Shown here: one piece after another, positions 10,511-18,509 of the stretch | Position numbering within the stretch: the first letter of the stretch is position 1 | Layout of the letters: every line of letters begins with the position of its first letter | Assembly (NCBI GenBank): GCA_902812385.1 | Contig: CADDZD010000008.1 | Span: 1-56,250 of the forward strand | Origin: Clostridia bacterium | GTDB taxonomy: Bacteria; Bacillota; DSM-12270; Thermacetogeniales; Thermacetogeniaceae | Direction of reading: 5' to 3' | DNA: 56,250 nt | Notes under the pieces: generated by a model | Database searches by the model: none | What the model saw: only the letters and a program-made list of their open reading frames with translations | What the model was told of the DNA's origin: nothing | Translations under genes and position numbers: made by a program

Positions 10511-10618
10511 AAGGGTGATGCAAAGGTTGACGGAAGGCCGTCGGCTCATTTTTATTGCCAGAGAGCTGTATAGGCAGTTTTGTTAATGAATAAGGGGAAA
10601 CGGTGGACGGATCACCGG

Positions 10619-10650
10619 AGCGGCCGCCCGGCAGGGCGGCTCTTTGATTT
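10619..10650 (+). terminator. Intrinsic terminator after the Uma2 gene
   Basis: A perfect 7-bp stem, GCCGCCC with loop GGCA and GGGCGGC, is followed by TCTTTGATTT. The T-tract is interrupted, so termination may be moderate. Confidence 0.6.
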
Positions 10651-10793
10651 GCGGGGAGCGAACCGGCAAAACCGGGTCGGTTGGCGGGATTCATAACCGT
10701 CATAACCGGAGCACCCGTGGGGGTTGTCAGGGAATGAAAGTATGGGGTCGGCGCCTGTCAAGAGAAGTAAAGCAAATTTTACGTAAAGTATAC

Positions 10794-10849
10794 TTGACAT
10801 GCTTCGGGGATGCGTTGTAAATATGGTAATGTAAAGCCGGCTTTACATT
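10794..10849 (+). promoter_or_regulatory. Promoter and palindromic operator of the XRE regulator
   Basis: TTGACA at 10794-10799 and a weak -10 (TAAATA) 18 bp later precede a perfect 22-bp palindrome at 10828-10849 (arms AATGTAAAGCC and GGCTTTACATT). A related short palindrome, TTTACGTAAA, lies upstream at about 10778-10787. The placement between the -10 box and the start codon of a small HTH regulator suggests autorepression, which is inference. Confidence 0.65.
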
Positions 10850-10862
10850 GCTGGAGAGAGGG

Positions 10863-11090
10863 ATGGGTTTGGAAAACTGCGTCAAAGATTTGCGACAGGA
10901 GCATCGGTTGACCCAGGAGGAACTGGCCCGGCTGGTGGGAGTGTCCCGGCAGACCATCATTTCTATCGAAAACGGACGGTACAACCCGTCGCTTATGCTT
11001 GCCTATAAAATCGCCCGGGTTTTCTCCCGGCGGATCGAGGAGGTTTTTTTGTGCGAAAGGGAACTTGAAAGGGGAGAAAAAGATGGGTAA
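10863..11090 (+). CDS. Small XRE-family HTH transcriptional regulator
   Basis: The protein has 75 residues from ATG 10863, which has GGAGAGAGG directly upstream. It is nearly all one Cro/C1-type helix-turn-helix: [20 protein letters not shown] is the recognition motif, and [19 protein letters not shown] completes the five-helix bundle. Short XRE regulators of this YozG-like kind commonly sit before a small membrane protein. Here the following frame starts in an 8-bp overlap but stops after 22 codons. The 22-bp palindrome just upstream is the likely self-operator. Confidence 0.88.
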   Translation: MGLENCVKDLRQEHRLTQEELARLVGVSRQTIISIENGRYNPSLMLAYKIARVFSRRIEEVFLCERELERGEKDG

Positions 11091-11225
11091 AAGAAACAGG
11101 TTCAATAGCGCAGGGTGCTGGAAAACGGCATTGATTTTGTGGGGGTGGTAACACACCTTGCACCGGTGCGTTCCATGATTGAGCTGGAACTGATCGGGGG
11201 TGCGTGGCTTTACTACTATTACAGG
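11083..11225 (+). pseudogene. Broken small membrane-protein partner of the XRE regulator
   Basis: ATG at 11083 overlaps the regulator stop by 8 bp and has GGGGAG upstream, so it is well placed for coupled translation. The frame encodes [20 protein letters not shown] and then stops at 11151. A second short frame (11175-11225) encodes hydrophobic and aromatic residues ending in YYYYRFKAEV. Regulators of this kind are often followed by a small integral membrane protein, so this looks like a decayed one. It could also be a genuine 22-residue peptide. Confidence 0.35.
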
Positions 11226-11335
11226 TTTAAAGCGGAGGTTTGACGGGGCCTGCCGCCTTTTACCCGTCCCGGGCGGGGTATGGGGACCGGCTGGGTTCCG
11301 GCCGGGATCCTCCCCTGCGGGGCAGAACGGGCGGG

Positions 11336-11371
11336 AAAAAAGGCCGCCCCGGCAAACGCCGGGGCGGAGAG
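11336..11371 (-). terminator. Intrinsic terminator of the nitroreductase gene
   Basis: On the minus strand GCCCCGGC, loop GTTT and GCCGGGGC are followed by GGCCTTTTTT. The structure lies immediately after the stop of the minus-strand gene. Confidence 0.85.
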
Positions 11372-11373
11372 GA

Positions 11374-11883
11374 TTAAAACCTATCGTAGGAAACCACTTC
11401 CTCCGGCCGCTTCCTGGGCCGCGCCGCCGGGCTTTCGGCCGGGTAGCCCAGCGGGGTCATGGCCACCACCCGGACGCCGGCGGGAATCCCCAGAATCTCC
11501 TTCACCTTGTTTTCGTCGAAGTGGCCGAGCCAGCAGGTGCCGAGCCCCAGCTCGCAGGCCTCCAGGATCATGAAGGAGAGGGCGATGGAGGCATCGACGG
11601 TATAGGCGGGCTGCTCGCACATCATGACCTTCTCGGGTTCCGTTCCGCAGATGACCAGCACCACCGGGGCGGTTCCCAGGAACTTCTGGCCTCCCGCCGC
11701 CTCCACCAGCCTGTTTCTCGTCTCCCGGTCCCTGACGACGATGAACTTCCAGTCCTGCCGGTTGTTGGCCGACGGCGCCAGCCGGCCGGCTTCCAGCACC
11801 CTGTTCAGCTTCTCTTGCTCGACCTCTCTGGCACTGTAGGCCCTGATGCTTCTTCTCGCTTGAATGGCCGAAAAGACGTCCAT
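11374..11883 (-). CDS. Nitroreductase-family FMN oxidoreductase
   Basis: The protein has 169 residues, short but within the range for the family. [12 protein letters not shown] at the N-terminus is the FMN-phosphate-binding signature. [15 protein letters not shown] is the second conserved block, and [23 protein letters not shown] near the end is the usual C-terminal block. Enzymes of this family use NAD(P)H and FMN to reduce nitro-compounds, quinones or flavins. The natural substrate cannot be read from the sequence. It is monocistronic, with its own terminator and no evident partner. Confidence 0.92.
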   Translation of the reverse strand: MDVFSAIQARRSIRAYSAREVEQEKLNRVLEAGRLAPSANNRQDWKFIVVRDRETRNRLVEAAGGQKFLGTAPVVLVICGTEPEKVMMCEQPAYTVDASIALSFMILEACELGLGTCWLGHFDENKVKEILGIPAGVRVVAMTPLGYPAESPAARPRKRPEEVVSYDRF

Positions 11884-12031
11884 GGGATTACCACCTTCCG
11901 TATCATTTGCCTGTGATCAAAATTATAGCAACCGGCGGCCGTCAAGCCAAGCCGCCCTATCTCTTCCTAAATGACAGGTTTGGATTTCCTACGGAGACTC
12001 CCGGTTGGGATGAAAGGCGCAGGAAAGCCTC

Positions 12032-12306
12032 GGCAGACGATCACGCCGCCTCCGGCGGCACCAACAGAGAAGCGAAAAAGCGGTTTATCCTTGCAGGCGC
12101 AGCGACCTACGGAGGTTGTTACTCGCCCTTGACGAAGGAGCAGCTAACGGCAGCCGAAGCGAAACAGGAATTTGATAGGCGACTATGCGCCATGGATGGC
12201 GTCATAGGAGCCGGTCGGCTGCCGTCTGCGACAAGTCTTAGGGCGAGTTCAACCGGAGTACGGGAGCAAGCGCAAGGATAAACCGGAACGTATTTTCAGG
12301 GCAGGG
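12032..12306. repeat. Foldback repeat element, copy A
   Basis: The copy begins with a short hairpin (GCCGCCTCCGGCGGC at 12045-12059) and continues as a nested foldback at 12082-12284. GGTTTATCCTTGC (12082-12094) pairs with its complement at 12272-12284. GGTTGTTACTCGCCC (12114-12128) pairs with 12241-12254, and ACGGCAGCCGA (12147-12157) with 12215-12225. The tip hairpin is CGCCAT-GG-ATGGCG. It ends in TATTTTCAGGGCAG. It is nearly identical to copy B at 22165. Open frames crossing it are by-products. Confidence 0.85.
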
Positions 12307-12409
12307 AATGAGTAAACGCTCTTGATCCCGGAGGTATATGGCGTATAATAGTATCGAAACACGATAACGGCAGGCGATACCGAGTCTGATGGGAATTAGG
12401 GATAGTTAT

Positions 12410-12718
12410 ATGGAGACAAAAGTTATCCGTAAGCTGTTTCTGGGATTTATCCAGGTTCATATCCTATTCCATGCCAGCCAGGAACCTTTTTTCGGGGTAT
12501 GGATGCTTGAAGAATTGCAGCGGCACGGCTACCGGCTCAGCGCGGGGACGCTCTATCCCATCCTGCATGACCTGGAGGCAGGGGGTCTGCTAAAAAGGGA
12601 ACAGCGGGTGGTTGAGGGCCGAGTGAGGAAATACTACACCATCACCGCAAAAGGGAGCGAGGTCCTGGAGGAAGCAAAGAGGAAGGCCAGGGAGCTTTTG
12701 AAGGAGATCGGCGGTTAG
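12410..12718 (+). CDS. PadR-family transcriptional regulator
   Basis: The protein has 102 residues from ATG 12410, preferred over ATG 12389 because TTAGGGAT precedes it. The winged-helix domain reads FFGVWMLEELQRHGYRLSAG, then TLYPILHDLEAGGLLKREQR, the PadR signature of recognition helix and wing. The C-terminal helix (EVLEEAKRKARELLKEIGG) is the usual dimerisation part. Upstream are TATAAT at about 12345 and a short inverted repeat, TATCG-N5-CGATA, a possible operator. The metal-exporter genes begin 83 bp downstream, so they may be its targets, although PadR proteins usually regulate efflux or detoxification genes. Confidence 0.88.
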   Translation: METKVIRKLFLGFIQVHILFHASQEPFFGVWMLEELQRHGYRLSAGTLYPILHDLEAGGLLKREQRVVEGRVRKYYTITAKGSEVLEEAKRKARELLKEIGG

Positions 12719-12801
12719 ACATCTTACCTTCTGTGACCTGAGCTTTCCTGCCGGGGCAGTAAGGCAGGGGTCACCGGAGATCTGGAAGGGAGGCAAGTTA
12801 C

Positions 12802-13431
12802 TTGTTTTGCTTGCGTGGAGTCAGATACCGGGACATTCTTGACATTGAAAGACTGGAAATCCCGGAGGGAAAAGTAACCTGCATTGTCGGGGAAAGCGGC
12901 AGCGGAAAGACAACATTACTGCGGCTGTTGAACAAGCTGATAAGCTACGATAACGGGGAAATAGTTTACAAGGGCCGCTCCCTGAAGGACATCGATTCCG
13001 TTGAATTGAGGCGAAGGGTTGTTATGCTTCCCCAGACACCTCCCATTTTTCCGGGGACGGTACGGGACAACCTGCTGATCGGACTGGTATTTTCCGAAAA
13101 GCCGTTGGTAGGGGAGGAAAAACTTCTGGAAATTATGGAAATGGTTCATTTAGACAAGGGCTTGGATGAGGACGCCGAAAAACTGTCGGGTGGGGAGAAG
13201 CAGAGACTGGCCCTGGGACGGGTGCTCCTGATGGACCCGGAGGTCTTTTTGCTCGATGAGCCATCCTCTGCCCTGGACGAGGATACGGAAGAGGTGGTCA
13301 TCGGAAGCCTGGTGAAATACGCCGGGGAGAGAGGAAAAACAGTGGTCATGGTCACCCATTCGAAACAGGTTGCCCGGTCTTTCTCCGATAAAATCGTCGA
13401 GATCAACCACGGGAGAGTAGTAAGTCGCTAG
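12802..13431 (+). CDS. fetA: ABC transporter ATP-binding protein, FetA-like
   Basis: The protein has 209 residues from TTG 12802 after GGAAGGGAGG. It has Walker A GESGSGKTT at about residue 30, the Q-loop (MLPQTPP), the ABC signature LSGGEKQR and Walker B VFLLDEPSSALDE. Together with the permease that follows 11 bp later it matches the FetA/FetB (YbbL/YbbM) pair, linked in E. coli to iron export and oxidative stress resistance. The assignment rests mostly on the partner permease. It is the first gene of a two-gene unit after padR. Confidence 0.85.
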   Translation: MFCLRGVRYRDILDIERLEIPEGKVTCIVGESGSGKTTLLRLLNKLISYDNGEIVYKGRSLKDIDSVELRRRVVMLPQTPPIFPGTVRDNLLIGLVFSEKPLVGEEKLLEIMEMVHLDKGLDEDAEKLSGGEKQRLALGRVLLMDPEVFLLDEPSSALDEDTEEVVIGSLVKYAGERGKTVVMVTHSKQVARSFSDKIVEINHGRVVSR

Positions 13432-13442
13432 GAGGGTAGCCG

Positions 13443-14225
13443 GTGAAGGGTATCATCGAGTTGCAAATGTGGCAGGTGGCGGTCGCCTATATATTTATTG
13501 TGATCCTCTTGTTCATCGTGAGAACCAGGGGCATCCCGAGAGAAAAGGAGATTCTGGTTGCTAGCCTGCGCATGACCCTGCAGCTGGTATTGACGGGGTA
13601 CATCCTTGCCTATATTTTCAACAACAGCCATCCCCTGTACACACTCCTTGCCATCTCCGTCATGGAGGCCTTTGCCATTTACAATACCTACAAGAGGGTG
13701 AAGACCCCCCTTTCACCCCGGCTCAGGGAGATCATAGCCGTGTCCATGGTTACCGGTACCCTGGCCAGCCTCTTTTATTTTCTGCTGGTGGTCGTCCGCA
13801 TCTCCCCCTGGTATGACCCCAGATATGTGATCCCCATTGCCGGTATGCTCATCGGGAACTCTATGACAGGGATTTCCTTGGGGGTGAGCCGTCTGGTGGA
13901 CGGTATGCGAACCCAGCAGCACCTGGTTGAGGCTGCTCTGATGCTCGGGGCCACCCCGGGGGCAGCATCAAAGCAGATCGTCAATGCCTCCTTTGATGCT
14001 GCCATTCTTCCCACCATCAACTCCATGGTGGGGATGGGGATCGTTTTTCTGCCAGGCATGATGACAGGCCAGATCCTGTCGGGGGTATCCCCATTAACTG
14101 CCATTGAATACCAGATCGCTATTATGCTGGGAATCCTGGGAAGTGTCGCCCTGACGGTGGTTATGTCCGTCCAGCTGGGATATAAGACCTTTTTCAACGA
14201 AGAGTGCCAGCTTGATCTTCAATAA
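13443..14225 (+). CDS. fetB: ABC transporter permease, FetB/UPF0014 family
   Basis: The protein has 260 residues from GTG 13443 with AGGAGGG upstream. About seven hydrophobic segments are visible, starting with VAVAYIFIVILLFIV. The UPF0014 family block is clear: IPIAGMLIGNSMTGISLGVS, a mid-protein stretch with EAALMLGATP, and NSMVGMGIVFLPGMMTGQIL near the C-terminus. FetB forms the membrane part of a putative iron exporter with FetA. The ATPase gene ends 11 bp upstream and a terminator follows at 14268. Confidence 0.9.
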   Translation: MKGIIELQMWQVAVAYIFIVILLFIVRTRGIPREKEILVASLRMTLQLVLTGYILAYIFNNSHPLYTLLAISVMEAFAIYNTYKRVKTPLSPRLREIIAVSMVTGTLASLFYFLLVVVRISPWYDPRYVIPIAGMLIGNSMTGISLGVSRLVDGMRTQQHLVEAALMLGATPGAASKQIVNASFDAAILPTINSMVGMGIVFLPGMMTGQILSGVSPLTAIEYQIAIMLGILGSVALTVVMSVQLGYKTFFNEECQLDLQ

Positions 14226-14267
14226 ACTGTTTTACAGGGATTGCGCGGCAGCGAGGCCGGGGGAGGC

Positions 14268-14286
14268 GGGAGGTACCTCCCTTTTT
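14268..14286 (+). terminator. Intrinsic terminator after fetB
   Basis: GGGAG, loop GTAC and CTCCC are followed by TTTTT. The stem is short but the T-tract is complete and it lies about 40 bp after the fetB stop. Confidence 0.6.
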
Positions 14287-14342
14287 AGAATTCCTTGTTT
14301 CCGAATCCGCGTGCGACCGTTGACTGTTGACCCTGAAAGTGG

Positions 14343-14843
14343 GTGATCGTTATCAGGCGATTGATCGTGGGGGTGATGGGTGGCGGTGAAGGTGCCTCGC
14401 CGGAGGCCTGCCGTGCGGCTTACCGCCTCGGGAGGCTGATCGCCGGCGAGGGCTGGATCCTGCTCAACGGGGGAAGGCCGGCGGGGGTGATGGAGGCGTC
14501 GGCGAAGGGTGCCAGAGAGAACGGGGGGCTGACGGTAGGGATTCTGCCGGACCGCGACAGCCGCCTGGCGTCCGAATACATTGACATCCCGATTGTTACG
14601 GGGCTGGGGGATGGCCGCAATTACGTGAACGTGCTCACCAGCGATGTGGTGGTGGCCCTTCCTGGAGAGGCGGGGACCGTTTCGGAGATAGCCCTGGCCC
14701 TGAAGAACCGGAAGACCGTGATCCTGCTCGATTTCGACCCCGGGAAGGTCTTTGATCGCTACAGGGAGGAGGGGCTCCTGAAATCCGCTGCCACACCGGA
14801 GGAGGCGGTGGAGCTGATCAGGGCACTGTTTCCGGGCGGCTAG
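14343..14843 (+). CDS. TIGR00725-family protein (LOG/SLOG Rossmann fold)
   Basis: The protein has 166 residues from GTG 14343; the ribosome binding site is weak. It begins with a Rossmann-type strand and glycine loop (LIVGVMGGGEGASPE). LLNGGRPAGVMEASAKGARE follows, and LPGEAGTVSEIALAL gives the PGxxGTxxE motif shared with lysine-decarboxylase-like LOG proteins. Relatives bind or cleave nucleotide-type ligands, but the substrate for this subfamily is not established. It stands alone between fetB and rtcB. Confidence 0.82.
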   Translation: MIVIRRLIVGVMGGGEGASPEACRAAYRLGRLIAGEGWILLNGGRPAGVMEASAKGARENGGLTVGILPDRDSRLASEYIDIPIVTGLGDGRNYVNVLTSDVVVALPGEAGTVSEIALALKNRKTVILLDFDPGKVFDRYREEGLLKSAATPEEAVELIRALFPGG

Positions 14844-14954
14844 ATCGGGTATAATACAGGCAAATCCGGCCCCTGCCTCCCGCCCGAATCAGGGGGTGGC
14901 CGCCCGTGGGTTTGTGGCCGGAGCATCGGGTTTGCCGCATTGTCCGGGGTGAGC

Positions 14955-16199
14955 ATGTCTGTGTTTGTCTGGTTTGAGAAAGGGCTTCATAAAAAACCGG
15001 TAAAAATCTGGCTCGAAGACATCGGCCAGGTGGAGGAGAGTTGCCGGCAGCAGGTCACCAACCTCTCCAACCTCCCCTTTCTCCACGGCTGGGCCGCCCT
15101 GATGCCCGACTGCCACGCCGGTTACGGGATGCCCATCGGCGGGGTAATCGCCACCGAGGGGGTGATCATTCCCAATGCCGTGGGGGTGGACATCGGCTGC
15201 GGGGTCTGCTTTGTGCAGACGAACATTCCCGCAGTGCTGCTGAAAACGGTGGAGACGGGGGAGGGGAAGCTGATCCGGGCGGTGATCAATTCCATCCTGC
15301 GCAGCATCCCCCAGGGCTTCGACCACCATAAAAAGAAGCAGCCCTGCTCCACCCTGGACAGGGCTTCCGCAGAATTCCCCAAAGAGCACATGGTTCCCGA
15401 ATTGAAGCCTGAAATCGAATCCGGGTATTACCAGGTAGGGACGCTGGGGGGCGGAAACCACTTCATCGAACTCCAGGAGGACGAGGAGGGGATGGTCGGG
15501 ATCATGCTGCACTCCGGCAGCCGCAACTTCGGCTACAAGGTCTGCCGCCGCTTCAACCGGGTTGCCAGGGAGCTGAACGCCAGGCGGTATCCCTCCTATC
15601 CGGCGGAATACGACCTGGCCTTTTTGCCGGTGGATTCGGAGGAAGGGCAGCAGTACATCAGCTGGATGTCCCTCGCCCTCGATTTCGCGGCGGAGAACAG
15701 GGCGAGGATGATGCTTAAGGTGAAGGAGATCCTGTTCGAGCTGGTCGGGAAACATGCCGGCTTCGAGGGCAGCCCCGTGGGGGACGAGGTCAACTGCCAC
15801 CACAACTACGCCTCCTGCGAAAACCATTTCGGCAAAAAGGTCTGGGTGCATCGCAAGGGGGCGATCCGGGCGAGGAAAGGGGAGACCGGGATCATCCCCG
15901 GGTCGATGGGGAGCTGTTCTTATATTGTGGAGGGGCTCGGGAATCCCGAAAGCTTTCATTCCTGCTCGCACGGGGCGGGGAGGATCGCTTCCCGGGCCCA
16001 GGCGAAAAAGTCGTATACGGTGCAGGAGGTCGTGGAGGATCTCGAACAGATGGGGGTAACCCTGGGCAAACACAAGAAAGCCGACATTGCCGAGGAGTGC
16101 CGGATGGTCTACAAGGACATCGACTTCGTGATCCGGCAGCAGCTGGATTTAATAAAACCTATCAAAAGATTAAAAACCATTGGGGTGGTTAAGGGCTAA
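14955..16199 (+). CDS. rtcB: RtcB-family 3'-phosphate RNA ligase
   Basis: The protein has 414 residues from ATG 14955, five bases after GGGGTGAG; an in-frame TTG 15 bp earlier is less likely. The metal and guanylate ligands are present: VGVDIGCGV (Asp and Cys), GTLGGGNHFIE (Asn, His), LHSGSRNFGY (His), CHHNYAS (His) and SHGAGR with the His that is guanylated. The block MPDCHAGYGMPIGGV replaces the more common MPDVHLGKG form, so it belongs to a divergent branch. RtcB joins 2',3'-cyclic phosphate and 5'-OH RNA ends in tRNA or rRNA repair. No archease or RtcA gene is adjacent. Its stop abuts the stop of a convergent nucleotidyltransferase gene. Confidence 0.93.
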   Translation: MSVFVWFEKGLHKKPVKIWLEDIGQVEESCRQQVTNLSNLPFLHGWAALMPDCHAGYGMPIGGVIATEGVIIPNAVGVDIGCGVCFVQTNIPAVLLKTVETGEGKLIRAVINSILRSIPQGFDHHKKKQPCSTLDRASAEFPKEHMVPELKPEIESGYYQVGTLGGGNHFIELQEDEEGMVGIMLHSGSRNFGYKVCRRFNRVARELNARRYPSYPAEYDLAFLPVDSEEGQQYISWMSLALDFAAENRARMMLKVKEILFELVGKHAGFEGSPVGDEVNCHHNYASCENHFGKKVWVHRKGAIRARKGETGIIPGSMGSCSYIVEGLGNPESFHSCSHGAGRIASRAQAKKSYTVQEVVEDLEQMGVTLGKHKKADIAEECRMVYKDIDFVIRQQLDLIKPIKRLKTIGVVKG

Positions 16200-16757
16200 T
16201 CAGTCCTCCAGCTCTTGAAAGAGTCTTGCCATTTCTTGTTGGAGATGGAGTTTGCCGGCCCAGCGTTTGAGGTAATCTTTGTTGAGCTTTTCCCCTTGAA
16301 TCCGTGCGATACCAAGTGCATCCAGGAACTGCCGCTCGCTTTCCCCCATCTTTGACCATTCGAGTTTCGATAGGATGGTATCTTCAGGGCTGGCAAACCA
16401 GCAATCCATCCCCAAAAATTTTTCCTGTCGCCTTCTCTTAAACTCTTCCTTTGAGAATTCTCTGTTTTTTCTGATAATTAAATCTATTTTTAAACCCGTT
16501 GTTAAGTGGATAATGTTAAAAATCCTTTCATGCTCTAATGCTTCCTCAACTGCTTCCGGGGAGACATAGAATTCATCCTCAATCAGTTTTATAAAGCGAG
16601 TCAGGGCAGGGCGCTTCGCTTCAATTACAATGTCCGCGTCATAGGTTGTGCGCGGGATTCCGTATAGATTGCTGGCAAAAGAACCGGTAATCATATAATC
16701 AATGCCGGCTTCTGCAAGTTTTTCTAAAGCAGTTTTGAGAGCATGCTCCGGTTTCAT
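16200..16757 (-). CDS. Nucleotidyltransferase-fold protein, possible toxin of a pair
   Basis: The protein has 185 residues. The nucleotidyltransferase signature is ITGSFASNLYGIPRTTYDAD, in which GS and the spaced aspartates (DADIVI) are the metal-binding motif. A third acidic position may be DLIIRK about 60 residues later. It resembles the MNT/AbiEii-like proteins found in toxin-antitoxin pairs. It overlaps the upstream small gene by 4 bp (ATGA), so the two are translationally coupled. This is a two-gene cassette whose biological role is not known. Toxin activity is inference from family and layout. Confidence 0.8.
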   Translation of the reverse strand: MKPEHALKTALEKLAEAGIDYMITGSFASNLYGIPRTTYDADIVIEAKRPALTRFIKLIEDEFYVSPEAVEEALEHERIFNIIHLTTGLKIDLIIRKNREFSKEEFKRRRQEKFLGMDCWFASPEDTILSKLEWSKMGESERQFLDALGIARIQGEKLNKDYLKRWAGKLHLQQEMARLFQELED

Positions 16758-17005
16758 GGTACAATATTCAGAGCGTGGGGGTAGGCTTTCTGAAACAGTG
16801 CTTCAGGCAGTTGTAGGCGAATTACGGCAAGCCTTACTTCGTCCTCTGAGTATTCCGGATGCCTCTTTCTTACCCCCTGTGCAAGCAGCTCGCGGGATGT
16901 TGCTGCCAGCTCCAGAGCAATTGACAATCTTTCATCAGGACTCATTTTTTTTAGAATCTCTATCTGAATCCTTTGGGCAGAATGTGAAGTATCCTCTAAT
17001 TTCAA
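16754..17005 (-). CDS. Small helical partner of the nucleotidyltransferase
   Basis: The protein has 83 residues, is predicted to be mostly helical and contains KKMSPDERLSIALELAATSR and RHPEYSEDEVRLAVIRLQLP. I recall similar small proteins paired with nucleotidyltransferases in cyanobacteria and Firmicutes, with the phrases MSxxERLxxAxEL and HPxxSExE. The stop overlaps the start of the nucleotidyltransferase gene by 4 bp. Position and size suit an antitoxin or regulatory partner, but no DNA-binding motif is visible. The function is unproven. Confidence 0.7.
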   Translation of the reverse strand: MKLEDTSHSAQRIQIEILKKMSPDERLSIALELAATSRELLAQGVRKRHPEYSEDEVRLAVIRLQLPEALFQKAYPHALNIVP

Positions 17006-17323
17006 TCTTAGCCCTCCGCTTCGTTATGCAAGGCTTTTTCCCCTTCACGCTAACGGAAATAAATCCCGCCTTTAGCTTTAGTATACCGTAAGCCGCTTAT
17101 AACTGTCTATTTTTCCCGGGTAAAAGCCACGGCAGGCAGACGGTTAGGATGAAGCAACAACCTCCGTAAAATTGCCTCGCCTGGATGGATATGCCGTTAT
17201 TTTAGTTCTGTTGGTGCAGCTTAAACGCTTGAATTGATAACTGCTTAATAATTGATGAAGTGTTTTTTATTAATAAAAGGAAAAAGCCGGTGCGGTGAGG
17301 AAAGATAAAAGAGGAGGGAACAA
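17006..17323. other. Intergenic region upstream of the Dam-type methylase
   Basis: About 320 bp. Near 17155-17170 the words CAACAACCTCCGTA recall the foldback repeat, so a worn fragment may be present. The stretch 17215-17285 is A+T-rich and probably holds the promoter of the downstream gene. No coding region is supported. Confidence 0.35.
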
Positions 17324-18193
17324 ATGAAACCCTTTTTGAAGTGGGCCGGCAACAAATACCAGATTATCAATCGCATCGGGGAGCAACTGCCACCCGGCAA
17401 GCGCCTGATCGAGCCTTTTGCCGGTTCGGGAGCCGTGTTCTTGAATACCGACTATCCGTCCTATCTCTTATGCGACAACAACCAGGACCTGATTAATCTC
17501 TACCGTTATCTCCAGAAGGACGGCCCGCGCTTCATAGAATACTGCAAGACTTATTTTGTTCCGGAAAACAATAACCGGGAGAGATACTACGAGCTGCGCC
17601 AGGAATTTAACATGACCGAGAACCGGCGTAAAAAAGCCGCCCTGTTCGTTTACCTCAACAGGCACTGCTACAACGGCCTGTGCAGGTACAACTCCTCCGG
17701 CTGGTTCAATACTCCGTTCGGCCGCTACCGGAAGCCGTATTTCCCTGAAAGGGAAATGCTGTTTTTCTGGAAAAAGGCCCAAAGGGCGGTTTTTCTGTGC
17801 CTCGATTTCCGGGAATCCATGGCGATGGCCGAACCCGGGGATGTGGTCTACTGCGATCCCCCTTACGTGCCGCTTTCCTGTACAGCCAACTTTACTTCAT
17901 ACAGCAGCGAGGGTTTCGGGCCGGACGAGCAGCGTGACCTGGCCCGGGAGGCCGAAAGGCTGGCAGCCCGGGGGATACCCGTGCTTTTGTCCAATCACGA
18001 CACGGAGTTTACGAGAACCGTCTATGCATCGGCACAGATCGTCTCTTTTGGCGTACAGCGGAGTATCAGTTGTGACGGCCGGAACAGGGGGAAGGCTGCG
18101 GAGATCCTGGCCCTGTTCAAGGCTGCCGGGGCAGGGTTGCCACAAGCCGGGGGCTGTCCTGAAGGGGAATCTCCGGCCAAAGCTATCAGTTGA
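17324..18193 (+). CDS. Dam-family N6-adenine DNA methylase
   Basis: The protein has 289 residues from ATG 17324 with GAGGAGGGAAC upstream. The order is that of Dam-type (alpha class) enzymes: PFLKWAGNK at residues 3-11, SAM-binding motif I with PFAGSGAVF at 31-39, then DPPY at 178-181. It probably methylates adenine in a GATC-like site. No endonuclease gene is adjacent, so it may be an orphan or phage-derived methylase. About 25 residues after the catalytic domain (rich in Gly, Ala and Pro) appear unstructured. The duplicated Uma2 leader begins just after the stop. Confidence 0.9.
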   Translation: MKPFLKWAGNKYQIINRIGEQLPPGKRLIEPFAGSGAVFLNTDYPSYLLCDNNQDLINLYRYLQKDGPRFIEYCKTYFVPENNNRERYYELRQEFNMTENRRKKAALFVYLNRHCYNGLCRYNSSGWFNTPFGRYRKPYFPEREMLFFWKKAQRAVFLCLDFRESMAMAEPGDVVYCDPPYVPLSCTANFTSYSSEGFGPDEQRDLAREAERLAARGIPVLLSNHDTEFTRTVYASAQIVSFGVQRSISCDGRNRGKAAEILALFKAAGAGLPQAGGCPEGESPAKAIS

Positions 18194-18211
18194 CAAAGGC
18201 CAGGTGCGGGG

Positions 18212-18391
18212 TGCCGGTGGATTCTAGCAGGGAAAATGTGGTATAATGGCAGTGCAAGAGGTAGCAAGACAGGGAGGCGTGAAGCATGTCTGTGCCGTTT
18301 ACGGGGGAAGCAGGGAAAGAGGCGGCCTGCACCTACGAGGATTACCGCAGGCTGCCCGAGGGGGCGCCGTACCAGCTGATCGGAGGGGAGT
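18212..18391 (+). pseudogene. Truncated second copy of the Uma2 gene with its promoter
   Basis: This stretch closely repeats 9865-10047, including GTGGTATAATGGCAGTGCA and the leader. The copied start codon is at 18286 and the encoded start (TYEDYRRLPEGAPYQLIGGE) matches the Uma2 protein. Homology stops abruptly at about 18391, after some 35 codons, and the frame soon ends. It lies in the same orientation as the intact gene, about 8.3 kb away. Confidence 0.88.
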
Positions 18392-18462
18392 CTTGCATAA
18401 ACAAAAAATCTTGGGGAGGTGGCCTATAAGAATCTGACACAAGCCCTGAGCTTCAAACAGCT

Positions 18463-18490
18463 TTGCCTTATGGTGAAAAGGTGATATAAT
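18463..18490 (+). promoter_or_regulatory. Promoter of the tRNA-Ser/tRNA-Arg genes
   Basis: TTGCCT at 18463-18468 and TATAAT at 18485-18490 are separated by 16 bp. The tRNA-Ser gene starts 20 bp downstream and tRNA-Arg follows closely. Confidence 0.6.
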
Positions 18491-18509
18491 ACTAAAGGGA
18501 AACCAGCGC

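Noticed and set aside
11200-11916. A 238-codon plus-strand frame opposite the nitroreductase gene
   Set aside because: The minus strand carries the family motifs and a terminator follows its stop; the plus frame shows only low-complexity sequence.
11907-12281. Open frames across foldback copies, also at 21505-22317 and 26774-27070
   Set aside because: They run through repeat sequence, differ in frame between copies and lack ribosome binding sites or domains.
14889-16073. A 394-codon minus-strand frame opposite rtcB
   Set aside because: rtcB has all family motifs on the plus strand; the minus frame is rich in His, Pro and Gly as expected for an antisense shadow.
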